From JAIQFL01 sp035501495 (GTDB lineage Bacteria > Acidobacteriota > Terriglobia > Bryobacterales > Bryobacteraceae), in the NCBI GenBank assembly GCA_035501495.1, contig DATJWB010000117.1:1-64000 (forward strand): a stretch of DNA of 64,000 nt. The letters run 5' to 3'. Positions 1 through 7,924 of this stretch are shown one piece after another; within the stretch, counting starts at the first letter, position 1; each line of letters starts with the position of its first letter. The notes beneath the pieces are model-generated. The model did no database searches. It was not told where the DNA came from and worked only from the letters and a program-made list of their open reading frames with translations. Made by a program: the position numbers and the translations under genes.

Positions 1-183
1 ATAAATCAATACATTAGTGGCAAGCAGAATAGATAGGCCCACATCAGGCCCATGGCGCTTGAGCGGTCGGATGCGAAGACTTCCCGGTCAAATGCAACGT
101 GAAATCTGCGCAATTGAGGCAGACTGGTAACTGGCTGCATCGCACGGCAATTTGGCGCTAGAGTAGTTTCAGTCTTTAAGGGC

Positions 184-591
184 TTAGATTTCCTTTAGGA
201 GGTTATTTTTGGCGACACTGCACGGTGGCGCGCTTCTGGTGACGATCAGGCTTCGCGATTCTTCGCCCAAATTCCGCAGAGGTTCAGAGTCTGGGATGCG
301 AATGCCCACTATATCGGGCGACGACAGCCCCAACTCCATATCCCTTAATCTGAGCGCCTGCTCGTGAGCCTGAATACTACTTCGTACTTCCGGTTTGAAC
401 AATCTGGTTAGGTCGTAGCCCCTTGGCAGTTTGAGGATCGCGACCTTTCTGGTCTTGGTCACGACGGCGCAGGGTGGAATTGCGAACACTGTTGAAGACC
501 ACGTTCCGGTATCCATGTACACGTTCCAGATCCTGCCGCGTTCCACAATGCGGCAAAGCCATGCTGCAGATTGAAATTCGGCTGGTTTCAT
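184..591 (-). CDS. Hypothetical protein, possibly a gene fragment
   Basis: I do not recognise this 135-residue frame. Its middle (about residues 50-100, with LKLPRGYDLTRLFKPEV and later SSPDIVGIRIP) has the charged/hydrophobic alternation of a real folded protein. The Pro-Asp-Ile-Val piece loosely resembles the active-site strand of PD-(D/E)xK nucleases, but no matching E-x-K follows, so that is only a hint. There is no signal peptide, membrane segment or ribosome binding site. The first 35 or so codons overlap, in another frame, a decayed gene, so the true start may lie further in or the frame may be a fragment. It could also be non-coding. Confidence 0.35.
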   Translation of the reverse strand: MKPAEFQSAAWLCRIVERGRIWNVYMDTGTWSSTVFAIPPCAVVTKTRKVAILKLPRGYDLTRLFKPEVRSSIQAHEQALRLRDMELGLSSPDIVGIRIPDSEPLRNLGEESRSLIVTRSAPPCSVAKNNLLKEI

Positions 592-831
592 CCAGAGTGT
601 GGAGGAATCTCCGCGAGAACCGTGTCAACACTACTATTCCGCTGAGCAGGCTTACAGTCAAATGAAAACGGGAGGATTCCTGATTGACATCGAGCAGAAT
701 GGCGTTGGGTTACGCTTGTCGCATTCGGCCAGTATGATGACGTCAAGAGTATGCAGCCGGGCCAAGGCGGCGGCTAGGCCGGGCAACGACCTTCCGTTGA
801 CGTTCCAGAACAGGAATTTCGTGGCTGACAA
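377..831 (-). pseudogene. Remnant of an endonuclease/exonuclease/phosphatase (EEP) family gene
   Basis: Reading leftward from a possible TTG at 831, one frame gives an N-terminus with KFLFWNVNGRSLPGL and then LDVIILAECD. This matches the first strand (WNVN) and metal-binding Glu (AEC) of EEP-fold phosphoesterases. It meets a TGA at 658-660. The protein then seems to resume in another frame with IVVLTRFSRRFLHTLDETSR, which also looks like this family, and fades out. The catalytic His/Asp C-terminal half is absent. I read this as a frameshifted, truncated gene. The family assignment is recalled, not searched. Confidence 0.5.
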
Positions 832-859
832 GAAGCAGATCTAGCATACTGCGCCGCTC

Positions 860-1774
860 CTACTTTTCGCCCGTCCCCAGCAGCGTTTCGAAGTGCGGCG
901 CTTCCGGCTCGCGGTAAACTAACGCCGTCTCGACGCCCCTGAACCCCGCGCCTTTCAGAAACTTCTCCATTTCCAGTTCCGTGAACCCGAGCCACAGATC
1001 GGCGTACAACTCGCGCGCTTCTTCAAAGTGATGGCGATTCAGATCGAGGACCGCGACCCGGCCGCCCGGCTTGACGATCCGCCACGCCTCGGCGAGGGCC
1101 CGCTCGGGATGCACGGCGTGGTGCAGCGCCTGGCTCAGGAAGGCAAGATCCACCGTCCCGCTGCGGATCGGGACGTCTTCCAGATCGCCGAGGCGGTATT
1201 CCAGGTTGCCGATGCCGTGCTTCCTGGCCAACTCGGCGCCAAACTCCACCATCTTCTCGGAGTTGTCGATGGCGATGACCTTGCGGGCGCGCTGAGCCAT
1301 CAATTGCGAGATGGTGCCCTCGCCGGCCCCCAGGTCCGCGATCACCATCGGAGGCAGAAGCTTCAGCATCGCTTCGGCGATGCCTTTCCAGGACCGCCCC
1401 GGAACGTACTGCCGGCCGAACTTGCCGGCCAGTTCGTCGAAGTAGCGGCGCATGGTATCGCGGCGTTTGCGCAAGACCAGCCGCAAGGCATCGCGGTCGC
1501 GCTCCGCCTCCGGCACTTCTTTTGCCGCCTGGCGCAGCAGATCCATCAGCTCCGCCGGCGCACGGGACTTATAGAAGGCATTTTTGCCGGTGCGCCGGTC
1601 GTCCACCAGTCCCGCCTGTTTCAGTTGCGCCAGGTGGGTCGAAATCTGGCTCTGGCCTTTGACCAGAATCTCCTGGACCTCGGCCACCGACAGCTCCTCC
1701 TGTTCGAGAAGTAACAGAATCCGAAGCCTGGTCGGGTCTGCCGCGAGCCTCAGCGATTTCAGTATTGACGCCAT
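860..1774 (-). CDS. ArsR-type regulator fused to a SAM-dependent methyltransferase
   Basis: The 304-residue protein has two parts. Residues 1-90 form an ArsR winged helix, with the recognition-helix stretch GQSQISTHLAQLKQAGLV followed by a wing. Residues about 140-300 form a class I methyltransferase, with motif I DLGAGEG at 147-153, an acidic end to strand 2 (IAIDNS) and a family motif near LSQALHHAVHPERAL. It sits divergent from ahcY, with metK beyond, across a 62-bp gap that contains a palindrome. That context suggests a repressor sensing SAM or SAH to control the methyl cycle, by analogy with the SAH-responsive ArsR regulator SahR of other bacteria. Whether the methyltransferase domain still catalyses or serves only as a ligand sensor is unknown. 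A GATAAT hexamer lies 8 nt before the start. Confidence 0.92.
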   Translation of the reverse strand: MASILKSLRLAADPTRLRILLLLEQEELSVAEVQEILVKGQSQISTHLAQLKQAGLVDDRRTGKNAFYKSRAPAELMDLLRQAAKEVPEAERDRDALRLVLRKRRDTMRRYFDELAGKFGRQYVPGRSWKGIAEAMLKLLPPMVIADLGAGEGTISQLMAQRARKVIAIDNSEKMVEFGAELARKHGIGNLEYRLGDLEDVPIRSGTVDLAFLSQALHHAVHPERALAEAWRIVKPGGRVAVLDLNRHHFEEARELYADLWLGFTELEMEKFLKGAGFRGVETALVYREPEAPHFETLLGTGEK

Positions 1775-1790
1775 ACACTCGAATTATCTA

Positions 1791-1818
1791 ATATCAATCT
1801 ATCAAGATTTATCGATGT
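1791..1818. promoter_or_regulatory. 28-bp imperfect palindrome, probable operator of the ArsR-methyltransferase
   Basis: The left arm ATATCAATCTATC and the right arm GATTTATCGATGT pair with each other at 18 of 28 positions, with repeated ATC/GAT steps and the centre between 1804 and 1805. It lies in the 62-bp gap between the divergent regulator and ahcY. It would overlap RNA polymerase sites for both directions: GATAAT at 1783-1788 on the minus strand and TAGAAT at 1823-1828 on the plus strand. Autoregulation plus control of ahcY (and probably metK) is an inference from this position. Confidence 0.6.
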
Positions 1819-1836
1819 GAGGTAGAATAAATCATC

Positions 1837-3264
1837 ATGGGCACTGCAACGCTGAACCAAGCCGCGGCCGATTTCAAGGTCGCCGACCTTTCCCTGGCGG
1901 AATGGGGCCGCAAAGAAATCTCCATCGCCGAATTCGAGATGCCCGGCCTGATGGCCATCCGCCGGAAATATGCGGCGGAGAAGCCGCTTTCCGGCGTGCG
2001 GGTGACCGGCTCCCTGCACATGACCATCCAGACTGCCGTACTCATCGAGACCCTGGCCGATCTCGGGGCTTCGGTCCGGTGGGCGAGCTGCAACATCTTT
2101 TCCACACAGGATCACGCCGCCGCCGCGATTGCCGCCGCGGGTGTCCCGGTCTTCGCGTGGAAAGGCGAAACCCTGGAGGACTACTGGTGGTGCACCTACC
2201 GGGCGCTCAGCCACCCGGGCGGCCAGGGGCCGCAATTGGTGGTGGATGACGGCGGCGATGCCACGCTCCTGATTCACAAAGGCTACGAGCTCGAAAACGG
2301 CAGCGACTGGGTGAACACCGCCTCGGCCAGTCATGAAGAGAAGGTGATCAAAGACCTGCTGAAGGAAGTCCACGCCGAGAGCCCCAATCGCTGGCACGAA
2401 ATCGTGAAGGAGTGGCGCGGCGTCTCCGAGGAGACCACCACCGGCGTGCACCGGCTCTACAAGATGCAGGAAGCCGGCAAGCTGCTGGTGCCCGCCATCA
2501 ATGTGAACGATTCGGTCACCAAGTCGAAGTTCGACAACCTCTACGGCTGCCGCGAGTCGCTGGCCGACGGCATCAAGCGCGCCACGGATGTGATGGTGGC
2601 CGGCAAAGTCGCGGTGGTCTGCGGTTATGGCGACGTCGGCAAAGGGTCGTCACATTCTCTGCGCGGCATGGGGGCGCGCGTGATCGTCACCGAGATCGAC
2701 CCGATTAATGCCCTGCAGGCTGCCATGGAGGGCTTCGAGGTCACTACCATCGAGGATACCCTCGGGCGCGGCGACATTTACGTGAGCTGCACCGGCAACT
2801 GCGACATCATCACGCTCGAGCACATGCGGAAGATGAAGGACCAGGCCATCGTCTGCAACATCGGGCACTTCGACAACGAAATCCAGATGGATCGCTTAAA
2901 CACGTCGGAGGCGCTGAAGACCAACATCAAGCCGCAGGTGGACATGTACACCTTCCCGGAAGGCCACAGCATCTTTATTCTCGCGGAAGGACGCCTGGTG
3001 AATCTGGGCTGCGCCACGGGCCATCCGAGCTTCGTGATGAGCAACAGCTTCGCCAACCAGACGCTGGCGCAGATCGATTTGTGGAAGAACCGCGACGCCT
3101 ATCAGGCAGGTGTTTACACCCTGCCCAAGAAGCTTGACGAAGAGGTGGCCCGGCTGCACCTGGAGAAAATCGGGGTCAAGCTCACGACTCTGACTCCGAA
3201 GCAGGCCGACTATTTGGGCGTGCCCGTGGAAGGCCCCTACAAGCCGGACCACTATAGGTACTAG
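1837..3264 (+). CDS. ahcY: Adenosylhomocysteinase (S-adenosyl-L-homocysteine hydrolase)
   Basis: This cytoplasmic enzyme splits S-adenosylhomocysteine to adenosine and homocysteine, relieving product inhibition of methyltransferases. The 475 residues are the usual length for the long bacterial form. Visible landmarks are TGSLHMTIQTAVLIETL near the N-terminus, the substrate-side segment ASCNIFSTQDHAAAAIA, the NAD-binding Rossmann motif VVCGYGDVGKGSSHSLRGMG, and the C-terminal PYKPDHYRY with the conserved Lys-Tyr ending. The ATG at 1837 fits family N-termini. A TAGAAT hexamer ends 8 nt before it, so the message may be leaderless. metK follows 45 bp downstream (counted to its preferred TTG start) and probably shares the transcript. 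Confidence 0.98.
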   Translation: MGTATLNQAAADFKVADLSLAEWGRKEISIAEFEMPGLMAIRRKYAAEKPLSGVRVTGSLHMTIQTAVLIETLADLGASVRWASCNIFSTQDHAAAAIAAAGVPVFAWKGETLEDYWWCTYRALSHPGGQGPQLVVDDGGDATLLIHKGYELENGSDWVNTASASHEEKVIKDLLKEVHAESPNRWHEIVKEWRGVSEETTTGVHRLYKMQEAGKLLVPAINVNDSVTKSKFDNLYGCRESLADGIKRATDVMVAGKVAVVCGYGDVGKGSSHSLRGMGARVIVTEIDPINALQAAMEGFEVTTIEDTLGRGDIYVSCTGNCDIITLEHMRKMKDQAIVCNIGHFDNEIQMDRLNTSEALKTNIKPQVDMYTFPEGHSIFILAEGRLVNLGCATGHPSFVMSNSFANQTLAQIDLWKNRDAYQAGVYTLPKKLDEEVARLHLEKIGVKLTTLTPKQADYLGVPVEGPYKPDHYRY

Positions 3265-3298
3265 GTCCCCAGATGTTAAATTGATATGACGAAGCCGC

Positions 3299-3304
3299 AG
3301 GAGG
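3299..3304 (+). promoter_or_regulatory. Shine-Dalgarno AGGAGG that decides the metK start
   Basis: A perfect AGGAGG lies 5 nt before a TTG at 3310. The in-frame ATG at 3286 lies upstream of this site and has no such sequence before it. The TTG start gives the protein MADNQRHLFTSESVTEGHPD, which matches typical MetK N-termini, so I place the start at 3310. Confidence 0.75.
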
Positions 3305-3309
3305 CTATT

Positions 3310-4476
3310 TTGGCAGACAATCAGAGACACCTTTTTACTTCGGAATCCGTTACCGAAGGTCATCCCGACAAGATTGCGGATCAGATCTCGGACGCCGTGC
3401 TCGACGCGGTAATGGCTGCCGATCCCACGGGACGGGTGGCCTGCGAAGTCCTGGTTACCACCGGAACGTGTATCGTAGCCGGCGAGATCACCACCACCAC
3501 CTATGTGGATGTTCCGCGCATCGCCCGGGGCACCATCGAATACGTTGGCTACAACGATGCCTCCTACGGATTCGACTGCCACACCTGCGGCGTGCATAAC
3601 CTGATTCAATCGCAGTCACCCGACATTGCCATGGGGGTCGATACCGGCGGCGCCGGCGATCAGGGCCTGATGTTCGGTTATGCCTGCAACGAGACGCCCG
3701 AGCTCATGCCTCTGCCGATCATGATGGCCCACAAACTCGTGCGCCAATTGTCGGAGGTCCGCCGCGAGGGAATCCTCGACTTCCTGCGGCCCGACGGCAA
3801 GAGCCAGGTCAGCGTGGAATATGTAGGTAATGTGCCCAAGCGCATTGAAGCCGTGGTGATCTCCACCCAGCACTGCCCGGAGGTTTCCACCGAGGAACTC
3901 CGCCGCGAGGTCAGGAAGCACATTATCGATCCGATCATTCCTTCGAACATGGTCGATTCGGGCACCAAGTACCACATCAATCCCACCGGCCGCTTCGTAG
4001 TAGGCGGCCCGCATGGCGACACCGGGCTGACCGGCCGCAAGATCATCGTGGACACCTACGGGGGCATGGGACGCCACGGCGGCGGCGCCTTTTCCGGCAA
4101 GGATCCCACCAAGGTGGACCGCTCGGCCTGCTATTTGGCGCGCTACATTGCCAAGAACATTGTGGCCTCCGGGCTGGCAAGCCGCTGCGAAGTGCAGCTG
4201 GCCTACGCGATTGGCGTCGCAGACCCGGTATCCGTCCGGGTGGACACCTTCGGCACCGGCGCCATTCCGGACGAGCGATTTACCGAACTGGTCCGCGAAA
4301 ACTTCGTGCTCACCCCGCGCGGCATCATTGAGCATTTGAAGCTGCGGCGCCCGATTTACCGCAAGACGGCGGCTTTCGGCCACTTTGGGCGAACCGAAGA
4401 CACCTTCTCGTGGGAAGCCACCGATAAGGCCGGCGCTCTGAAGGAGCAGGCCGCTGTCGCGGCGGTGGCCAAGTAG
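3310..4476 (+). CDS. metK: S-adenosylmethionine synthetase
   Basis: It makes S-adenosylmethionine from methionine and ATP. With the TTG start the protein has 388 residues, the usual size. Family signatures are clear: HLFTSESVTEGHPDKIADQI at the N-terminus (ATP/Mg-binding His and Asp), GAGDQGLMFGYA (about residue 120), and the P-loop-like GGGAFSGKDPTKVDRS. The gene follows ahcY on the same strand, so synthesis of SAM and disposal of SAH are encoded together next to a likely SAM/SAH-sensing regulator. An alternative ATG at 3286 would add eight residues, but the AGGAGG site favours the TTG. Confidence 0.97.
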   Translation: MADNQRHLFTSESVTEGHPDKIADQISDAVLDAVMAADPTGRVACEVLVTTGTCIVAGEITTTTYVDVPRIARGTIEYVGYNDASYGFDCHTCGVHNLIQSQSPDIAMGVDTGGAGDQGLMFGYACNETPELMPLPIMMAHKLVRQLSEVRREGILDFLRPDGKSQVSVEYVGNVPKRIEAVVISTQHCPEVSTEELRREVRKHIIDPIIPSNMVDSGTKYHINPTGRFVVGGPHGDTGLTGRKIIVDTYGGMGRHGGGAFSGKDPTKVDRSACYLARYIAKNIVASGLASRCEVQLAYAIGVADPVSVRVDTFGTGAIPDERFTELVRENFVLTPRGIIEHLKLRRPIYRKTAAFGHFGRTEDTFSWEATDKAGALKEQAAVAAVAK

Positions 4477-4497
4477 ATCTCTACCGGCTTCGCGCCC

Positions 4498-5214
4498 TCA
4501 CTGGCAGTTCATCCGGATTGCCATGTCGTGAATCACCTCGGCTAAGTCCTCCGCGTACTTCGGCAGGGGGCGGCTCCGGGCATCCGTTCCAAATTTGGCC
4601 CGGTCCTGCAGAATGGAAACAAATCGCTCGGGGTTGGTTTCGCCCACGATGAACTGCCCTTTGGTCTTGGCGAAGGCTCGGGCGGAACTCAGGTAGTCTT
4701 TGAATTTCGCCATCCCGACTTTAGGGTCCGCGCCATCCATCAGCAAGCCCATCTGCCCCGGCAGCGGCTCCTCCCTGGAAGCCGTGAGCTTGAAGAAATT
4801 GTTGGCGAAAACGGCGTATTTGTTACGCCCGAAATCGGATTCCACGGCAGCCAGTCCCAGGATATTCGGTATGGTCGTCCGCAGACTGGCGGCGATGTCG
4901 ATGGTGTCATAGCCGTACTTCAAAATCCAGTCGAGGTACCGCCGGTTCTTTTCGCTCTTTCTTTCGCAAGGATCTTTTTTGACTCGCAGCTCGCCCTTGA
5001 CCAGCTTTCCCGCGGCAAGCGCAAGAACGGTGTTGTCGTCGCGGCGAAAGACGTCCTGATCGGTCTGCGCCAGCAGCTCTCGAAGCCTGTGCATAGCAGA
5101 AGAATCGCCACGATATGCCCGCACCAGCGCCTCGGCTGAATTCCGCTCGGTGACTGCCTCGTAGCGGTCATCGGTGAAACAGAGATGGGCGGGCTTGATT
5201 TCGGGAAGCGACAT
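4498..5214 (-). CDS. Glucosaminidase-like (endo-beta-N-acetylglucosaminidase fold) protein
   Basis: The 238-residue protein has a C-terminal half resembling the glucosaminidase/peptidoglycan hydrolase fold. ILGLAAVESDFGRNKYAVFA carries the catalytic-type Glu, and ANNFFKLTASREE corresponds to the usual N-N-x-F/L-x-G-I/L-K segment. MAKFKDYLSSARAF and PKYAEDLAEVIHDMA match later helices. The first 100 residues are unassigned and no signal peptide is visible, so export is uncertain. The ATG at 5214 is preceded by GGGAGA and is preferred over an extended frame reaching 5550 that would run into the divergent promoter region. It stands alone, convergent with metK. Confidence 0.65.
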   Translation of the reverse strand: MSLPEIKPAHLCFTDDRYEAVTERNSAEALVRAYRGDSSAMHRLRELLAQTDQDVFRRDDNTVLALAAGKLVKGELRVKKDPCERKSEKNRRYLDWILKYGYDTIDIAASLRTTIPNILGLAAVESDFGRNKYAVFANNFFKLTASREEPLPGQMGLLMDGADPKVGMAKFKDYLSSARAFAKTKGQFIVGETNPERFVSILQDRAKFGTDARSRPLPKYAEDLAEVIHDMAIRMNCQ

Positions 5215-5414
5215 ACGAATCTCCCGTTTCTTATTATCCACCGCGACCCTGGAAGCGCGGCTGCATCCGTGCTGCGAGGGTACTACGGCCTGCTGTAGCG
5301 ACGCCTGCACTCCACTACGCGTTTCCGATGCCGGCAAATCACAGTACCAGCCAACGCGAACCCACGAGCACAGCCCTGGGGACCCGGCGGGGACGTGTAT
5401 TAAACTGGAACAAC

Positions 5415-6506
5415 GTGACACCTGCCGCCCAGAATCTGATGCTCGATAAGGGCCAATCCGCGCGCGAAGCGCTGGATGCGTGGACCCGCGAAGTCGTCCA
5501 ATGGCACTTTGATCCCGAGACCGGTTGCCCATTCTGGCTCGACTTCGCATCCAGGCTCGACTGGGACCCGCGGCGCGAGATCCGGACCTACGACGACCTC
5601 GATCGTTTCGGCTTCTTCCAGGATGAGTGGCTGCGGGGCGGTCCCGTCCGCCGCTGGGTGCCCAAGGGCCATGCCGGCCGCCCGGTTTACGTCTTCGAAA
5701 CCGGCGGGAGCACCGGCGTCCCCAAATCGCGAATCAATATCGACGACTTCCGCATCGACTACGAGGCCTTCAGCCGCGAGCTGCCCGACGAGGCCTTTCC
5801 GCCCGGCTCCGACTGGATCATGGTGGGCCCGAGCGGTCCGCGCCGCCTGCGGCTCGCGGTCGAGCACCTGGCGCAATACCGCGGCGGCATCTGCTTCATG
5901 ACGGACCTCGACCCGCGCTGGGTCATCAAGCTGATCAAGCGCGGCAAGATCGACGAAGCCGAGGCGTACAAACAGCACGTCGTCGAACAGGCCCTCACCC
6001 TGTTGCGTGCCCACGGGGGCATTCAGTGCATGTTCACCACGCCCAAACTGCTGGAGGCCATCTGCGAGAAGATCTCGCTGAAGAAGGCCGGTATCAAGGG
6101 AGTATTCTGCGGAGGAACCGAGATGACGCCGCAGTTCCACCGCTTCGCCGTCGAAGAGCTTCTGGAAGGCGCCTACTTCGCGCCCACTTACGGCAATACC
6201 CTGATGGGTCTGGCCGTGCACAAGCCGCGCCTGCCCGAGGACAACTTCGCGGTGATCTACTATCCGCCCGCGCCGCGCGCCATGATTGAAGTGGTGGATC
6301 CGGCGGAGCCCTCGCGCCTCGTGGAGTATGGCCAGACAGGCCGCGTTCGCCTCACCACCCTGACGCGCGAGTTCTTCATGCCGCGTTTCCTCGAGCGCGA
6401 CGAGGCCGAGCGCGAGGCGCCCTGCGAGCGCTATCCGTGGGACGGTGTGCGCAATGTGCGCCCGTTCCAGGCCCTCAACAAGACCGTGGTGGAGGGCGTG
6501 TACTGA
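5415..6506 (+). CDS. LuxE/PaaK-like adenylate-forming enzyme (acyl-activating)
   Basis: This is a member of the ANL superfamily branch that holds phenylacetate-CoA ligases and LuxE acyl-protein synthetases. The ATP-binding loop FETGGSTGVPKS is near residue 95. FAPTYGNTLMG corresponds to the A5 region, and GQTGRVRLTTLTREFF precedes the hinge. The 363 residues match LuxE (about 370) better than full ligases (430+), so the mobile C-terminal domain is short or absent. It probably activates a carboxylic acid for the reductase encoded next. The GTG at 5415 is 8 nt after TAAACT, with no ribosome site, and a longer frame from 5328 begins inside the intergenic region. Its TGA overlaps the next ATG, so translation is probably coupled. 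The substrate is unknown. Confidence 0.8.
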   Translation: MTPAAQNLMLDKGQSAREALDAWTREVVQWHFDPETGCPFWLDFASRLDWDPRREIRTYDDLDRFGFFQDEWLRGGPVRRWVPKGHAGRPVYVFETGGSTGVPKSRINIDDFRIDYEAFSRELPDEAFPPGSDWIMVGPSGPRRLRLAVEHLAQYRGGICFMTDLDPRWVIKLIKRGKIDEAEAYKQHVVEQALTLLRAHGGIQCMFTTPKLLEAICEKISLKKAGIKGVFCGGTEMTPQFHRFAVEELLEGAYFAPTYGNTLMGLAVHKPRLPEDNFAVIYYPPAPRAMIEVVDPAEPSRLVEYGQTGRVRLTTLTREFFMPRFLERDEAEREAPCERYPWDGVRNVRPFQALNKTVVEGVY

Positions 6507-7924
6507 TGCCGGCCGTCGTGCACGTTCCCATTTTGCGCGCCGGCTCGCCGTACCGCAGCCTGGACGTCGCCCGCGCGCCGCACTACCGGACCGGCGAGCT
6601 GTTCGTCGAGATCAGCCTTGCAAATGCCGGGCTGATCCGCCGCGATCTGCGCGGCCAGCACGAAGCCAAGGCCATTCTGGCGGGGTTCTCGGCGCGCGAA
6701 CTTTACGCGATGTCGTCGCGCGCCGCCGCACTCTTCGCCGAAGCGGAGTTGCCGCTGGGCGATTCCGCACAATCGGCCGGGGATTACGTTCGTCAGGTCT
6801 CCGCCACGACCGGTATGCCCCACGTGATGGTTCGCCGCAACATGCAGAAGATCCGAACCGTGCTGGCGGATATCGAAACTGTCGTGAACGGTCTGACGCG
6901 CCGCCTCGACCCCGAAGTCTTCGACGCCGGATACGCCGGAGACGTGAGCTACTTTCCGCGCGGCGACTCCTTAGGCGTCGTACTCCCGAGCAATTCGCCC
7001 GGCGTGCACTCCCTGTGGATCCCGGCGTTCGCCCTGAAGGTGCCGCTGGTGCTGAAGCCCGGCAGCGCGGAACCGTGGACGCCCTACCGCATCATCCAGG
7101 CGCTGGTACATGCCGGCGCGCCGCGCGAGGTGTTCGGGTACTACCCCGCCGATCATGCCGGCGGCGGCGAGATTCTGCGGCAATGCGGCCGCGGCATGGT
7201 GTTCGGCGACGTCGCCTCCACCCGGCCCTGGCAGGGCGACCCGCGCATCGAGATCCACGGCCCCGGATACAGCAAGATTGTCTTCGGCGAGGACTGTGTG
7301 GACGATTGGGAGCAGTATCTCGACGTGATGGTGGCGTCGATCCTCGAGAACTCCGGCCGTTCGTGTATCAATGCGTCGGGTGTGTGGGTGCCGCGGCATG
7401 CGGAGGCTATCGCCGAGGCGCTGGCCGAGCGGCTTGCGGCGGCCGCGCCCCGCGATGAAGCAGACGACACCGCGCTGATCGCGCCGTTTGCCAATGCCGG
7501 CGTCGCGGCGCGCATCCATCAGATGATCGAAGGCGAACTCGACAGCGAGGGCGTGCGCGATGTCACGGCGCGTTATCGGCAGGGCAGCCGCCTGGCCGTT
7601 TACAATGGCTGCGCTTATCTGCTTCCCACCATCGCTCTCTGCGATTCGCCGGAACATCCGCTGGCCAACCGCGAGTTCCTGTTCCCGTTCGCCAGCGTGG
7701 TGCCCGTCAGCCAAAGCGAGATTCCGCGGGCCCTGGGACCGAGCCTGGTGGTGACGGCCATCACCCACGACCGCGCCCTCATTGCGCGGCTGCTCTCCTC
7801 GCCCAACGTGGGACGTCTGAACCTGGGTGGAATCCCGACCTGTAAAATCAGTTGGGACCAGCCGCACGAAGGCAACCTGTTCGATCATCTCTACGCCCGC
7901 CGGGCGTTTCAGTGCGCCGTATGA
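6506..7924 (+). CDS. LuxC-like acyl reductase / aldehyde dehydrogenase family protein
   Basis: The 472-residue protein belongs to the aldehyde dehydrogenase superfamily. SLGVVLPSNSPGVHSLWIPA and ALKVPLVLKPGSAEPWTPY form the cofactor-binding segment, ILENSGRSCINASGVWV carries the likely catalytic Cys, and HPLANREFLFPFASVVPV lies near the end. Size and partner gene suggest a LuxC-type enzyme that reduces an activated acyl group to an aldehyde with NAD(P)H. Classical aldehyde oxidation is the alternative. The ATG overlaps the previous stop (ATGA-type) and the stop overlaps the next ATG, placing it inside one translationally coupled operon. No thioesterase (LuxD) or luciferase gene is nearby. Confidence 0.82.
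   Translation: MPAVVHVPILRAGSPYRSLDVARAPHYRTGELFVEISLANAGLIRRDLRGQHEAKAILAGFSARELYAMSSRAAALFAEAELPLGDSAQSAGDYVRQVSATTGMPHVMVRRNMQKIRTVLADIETVVNGLTRRLDPEVFDAGYAGDVSYFPRGDSLGVVLPSNSPGVHSLWIPAFALKVPLVLKPGSAEPWTPYRIIQALVHAGAPREVFGYYPADHAGGGEILRQCGRGMVFGDVASTRPWQGDPRIEIHGPGYSKIVFGEDCVDDWEQYLDVMVASILENSGRSCINASGVWVPRHAEAIAEALAERLAAAAPRDEADDTALIAPFANAGVAARIHQMIEGELDSEGVRDVTARYRQGSRLAVYNGCAYLLPTIALCDSPEHPLANREFLFPFASVVPVSQSEIPRALGPSLVVTAITHDRALIARLLSSPNVGRLNLGGIPTCKISWDQPHEGNLFDHLYARRAFQCAV

Noticed and set aside
5415..7924. Bioluminescence (lux) genes
   Set aside because: Only LuxE- and LuxC-like enzymes are present; there is no luciferase or LuxD-like gene, so light production is not supported.
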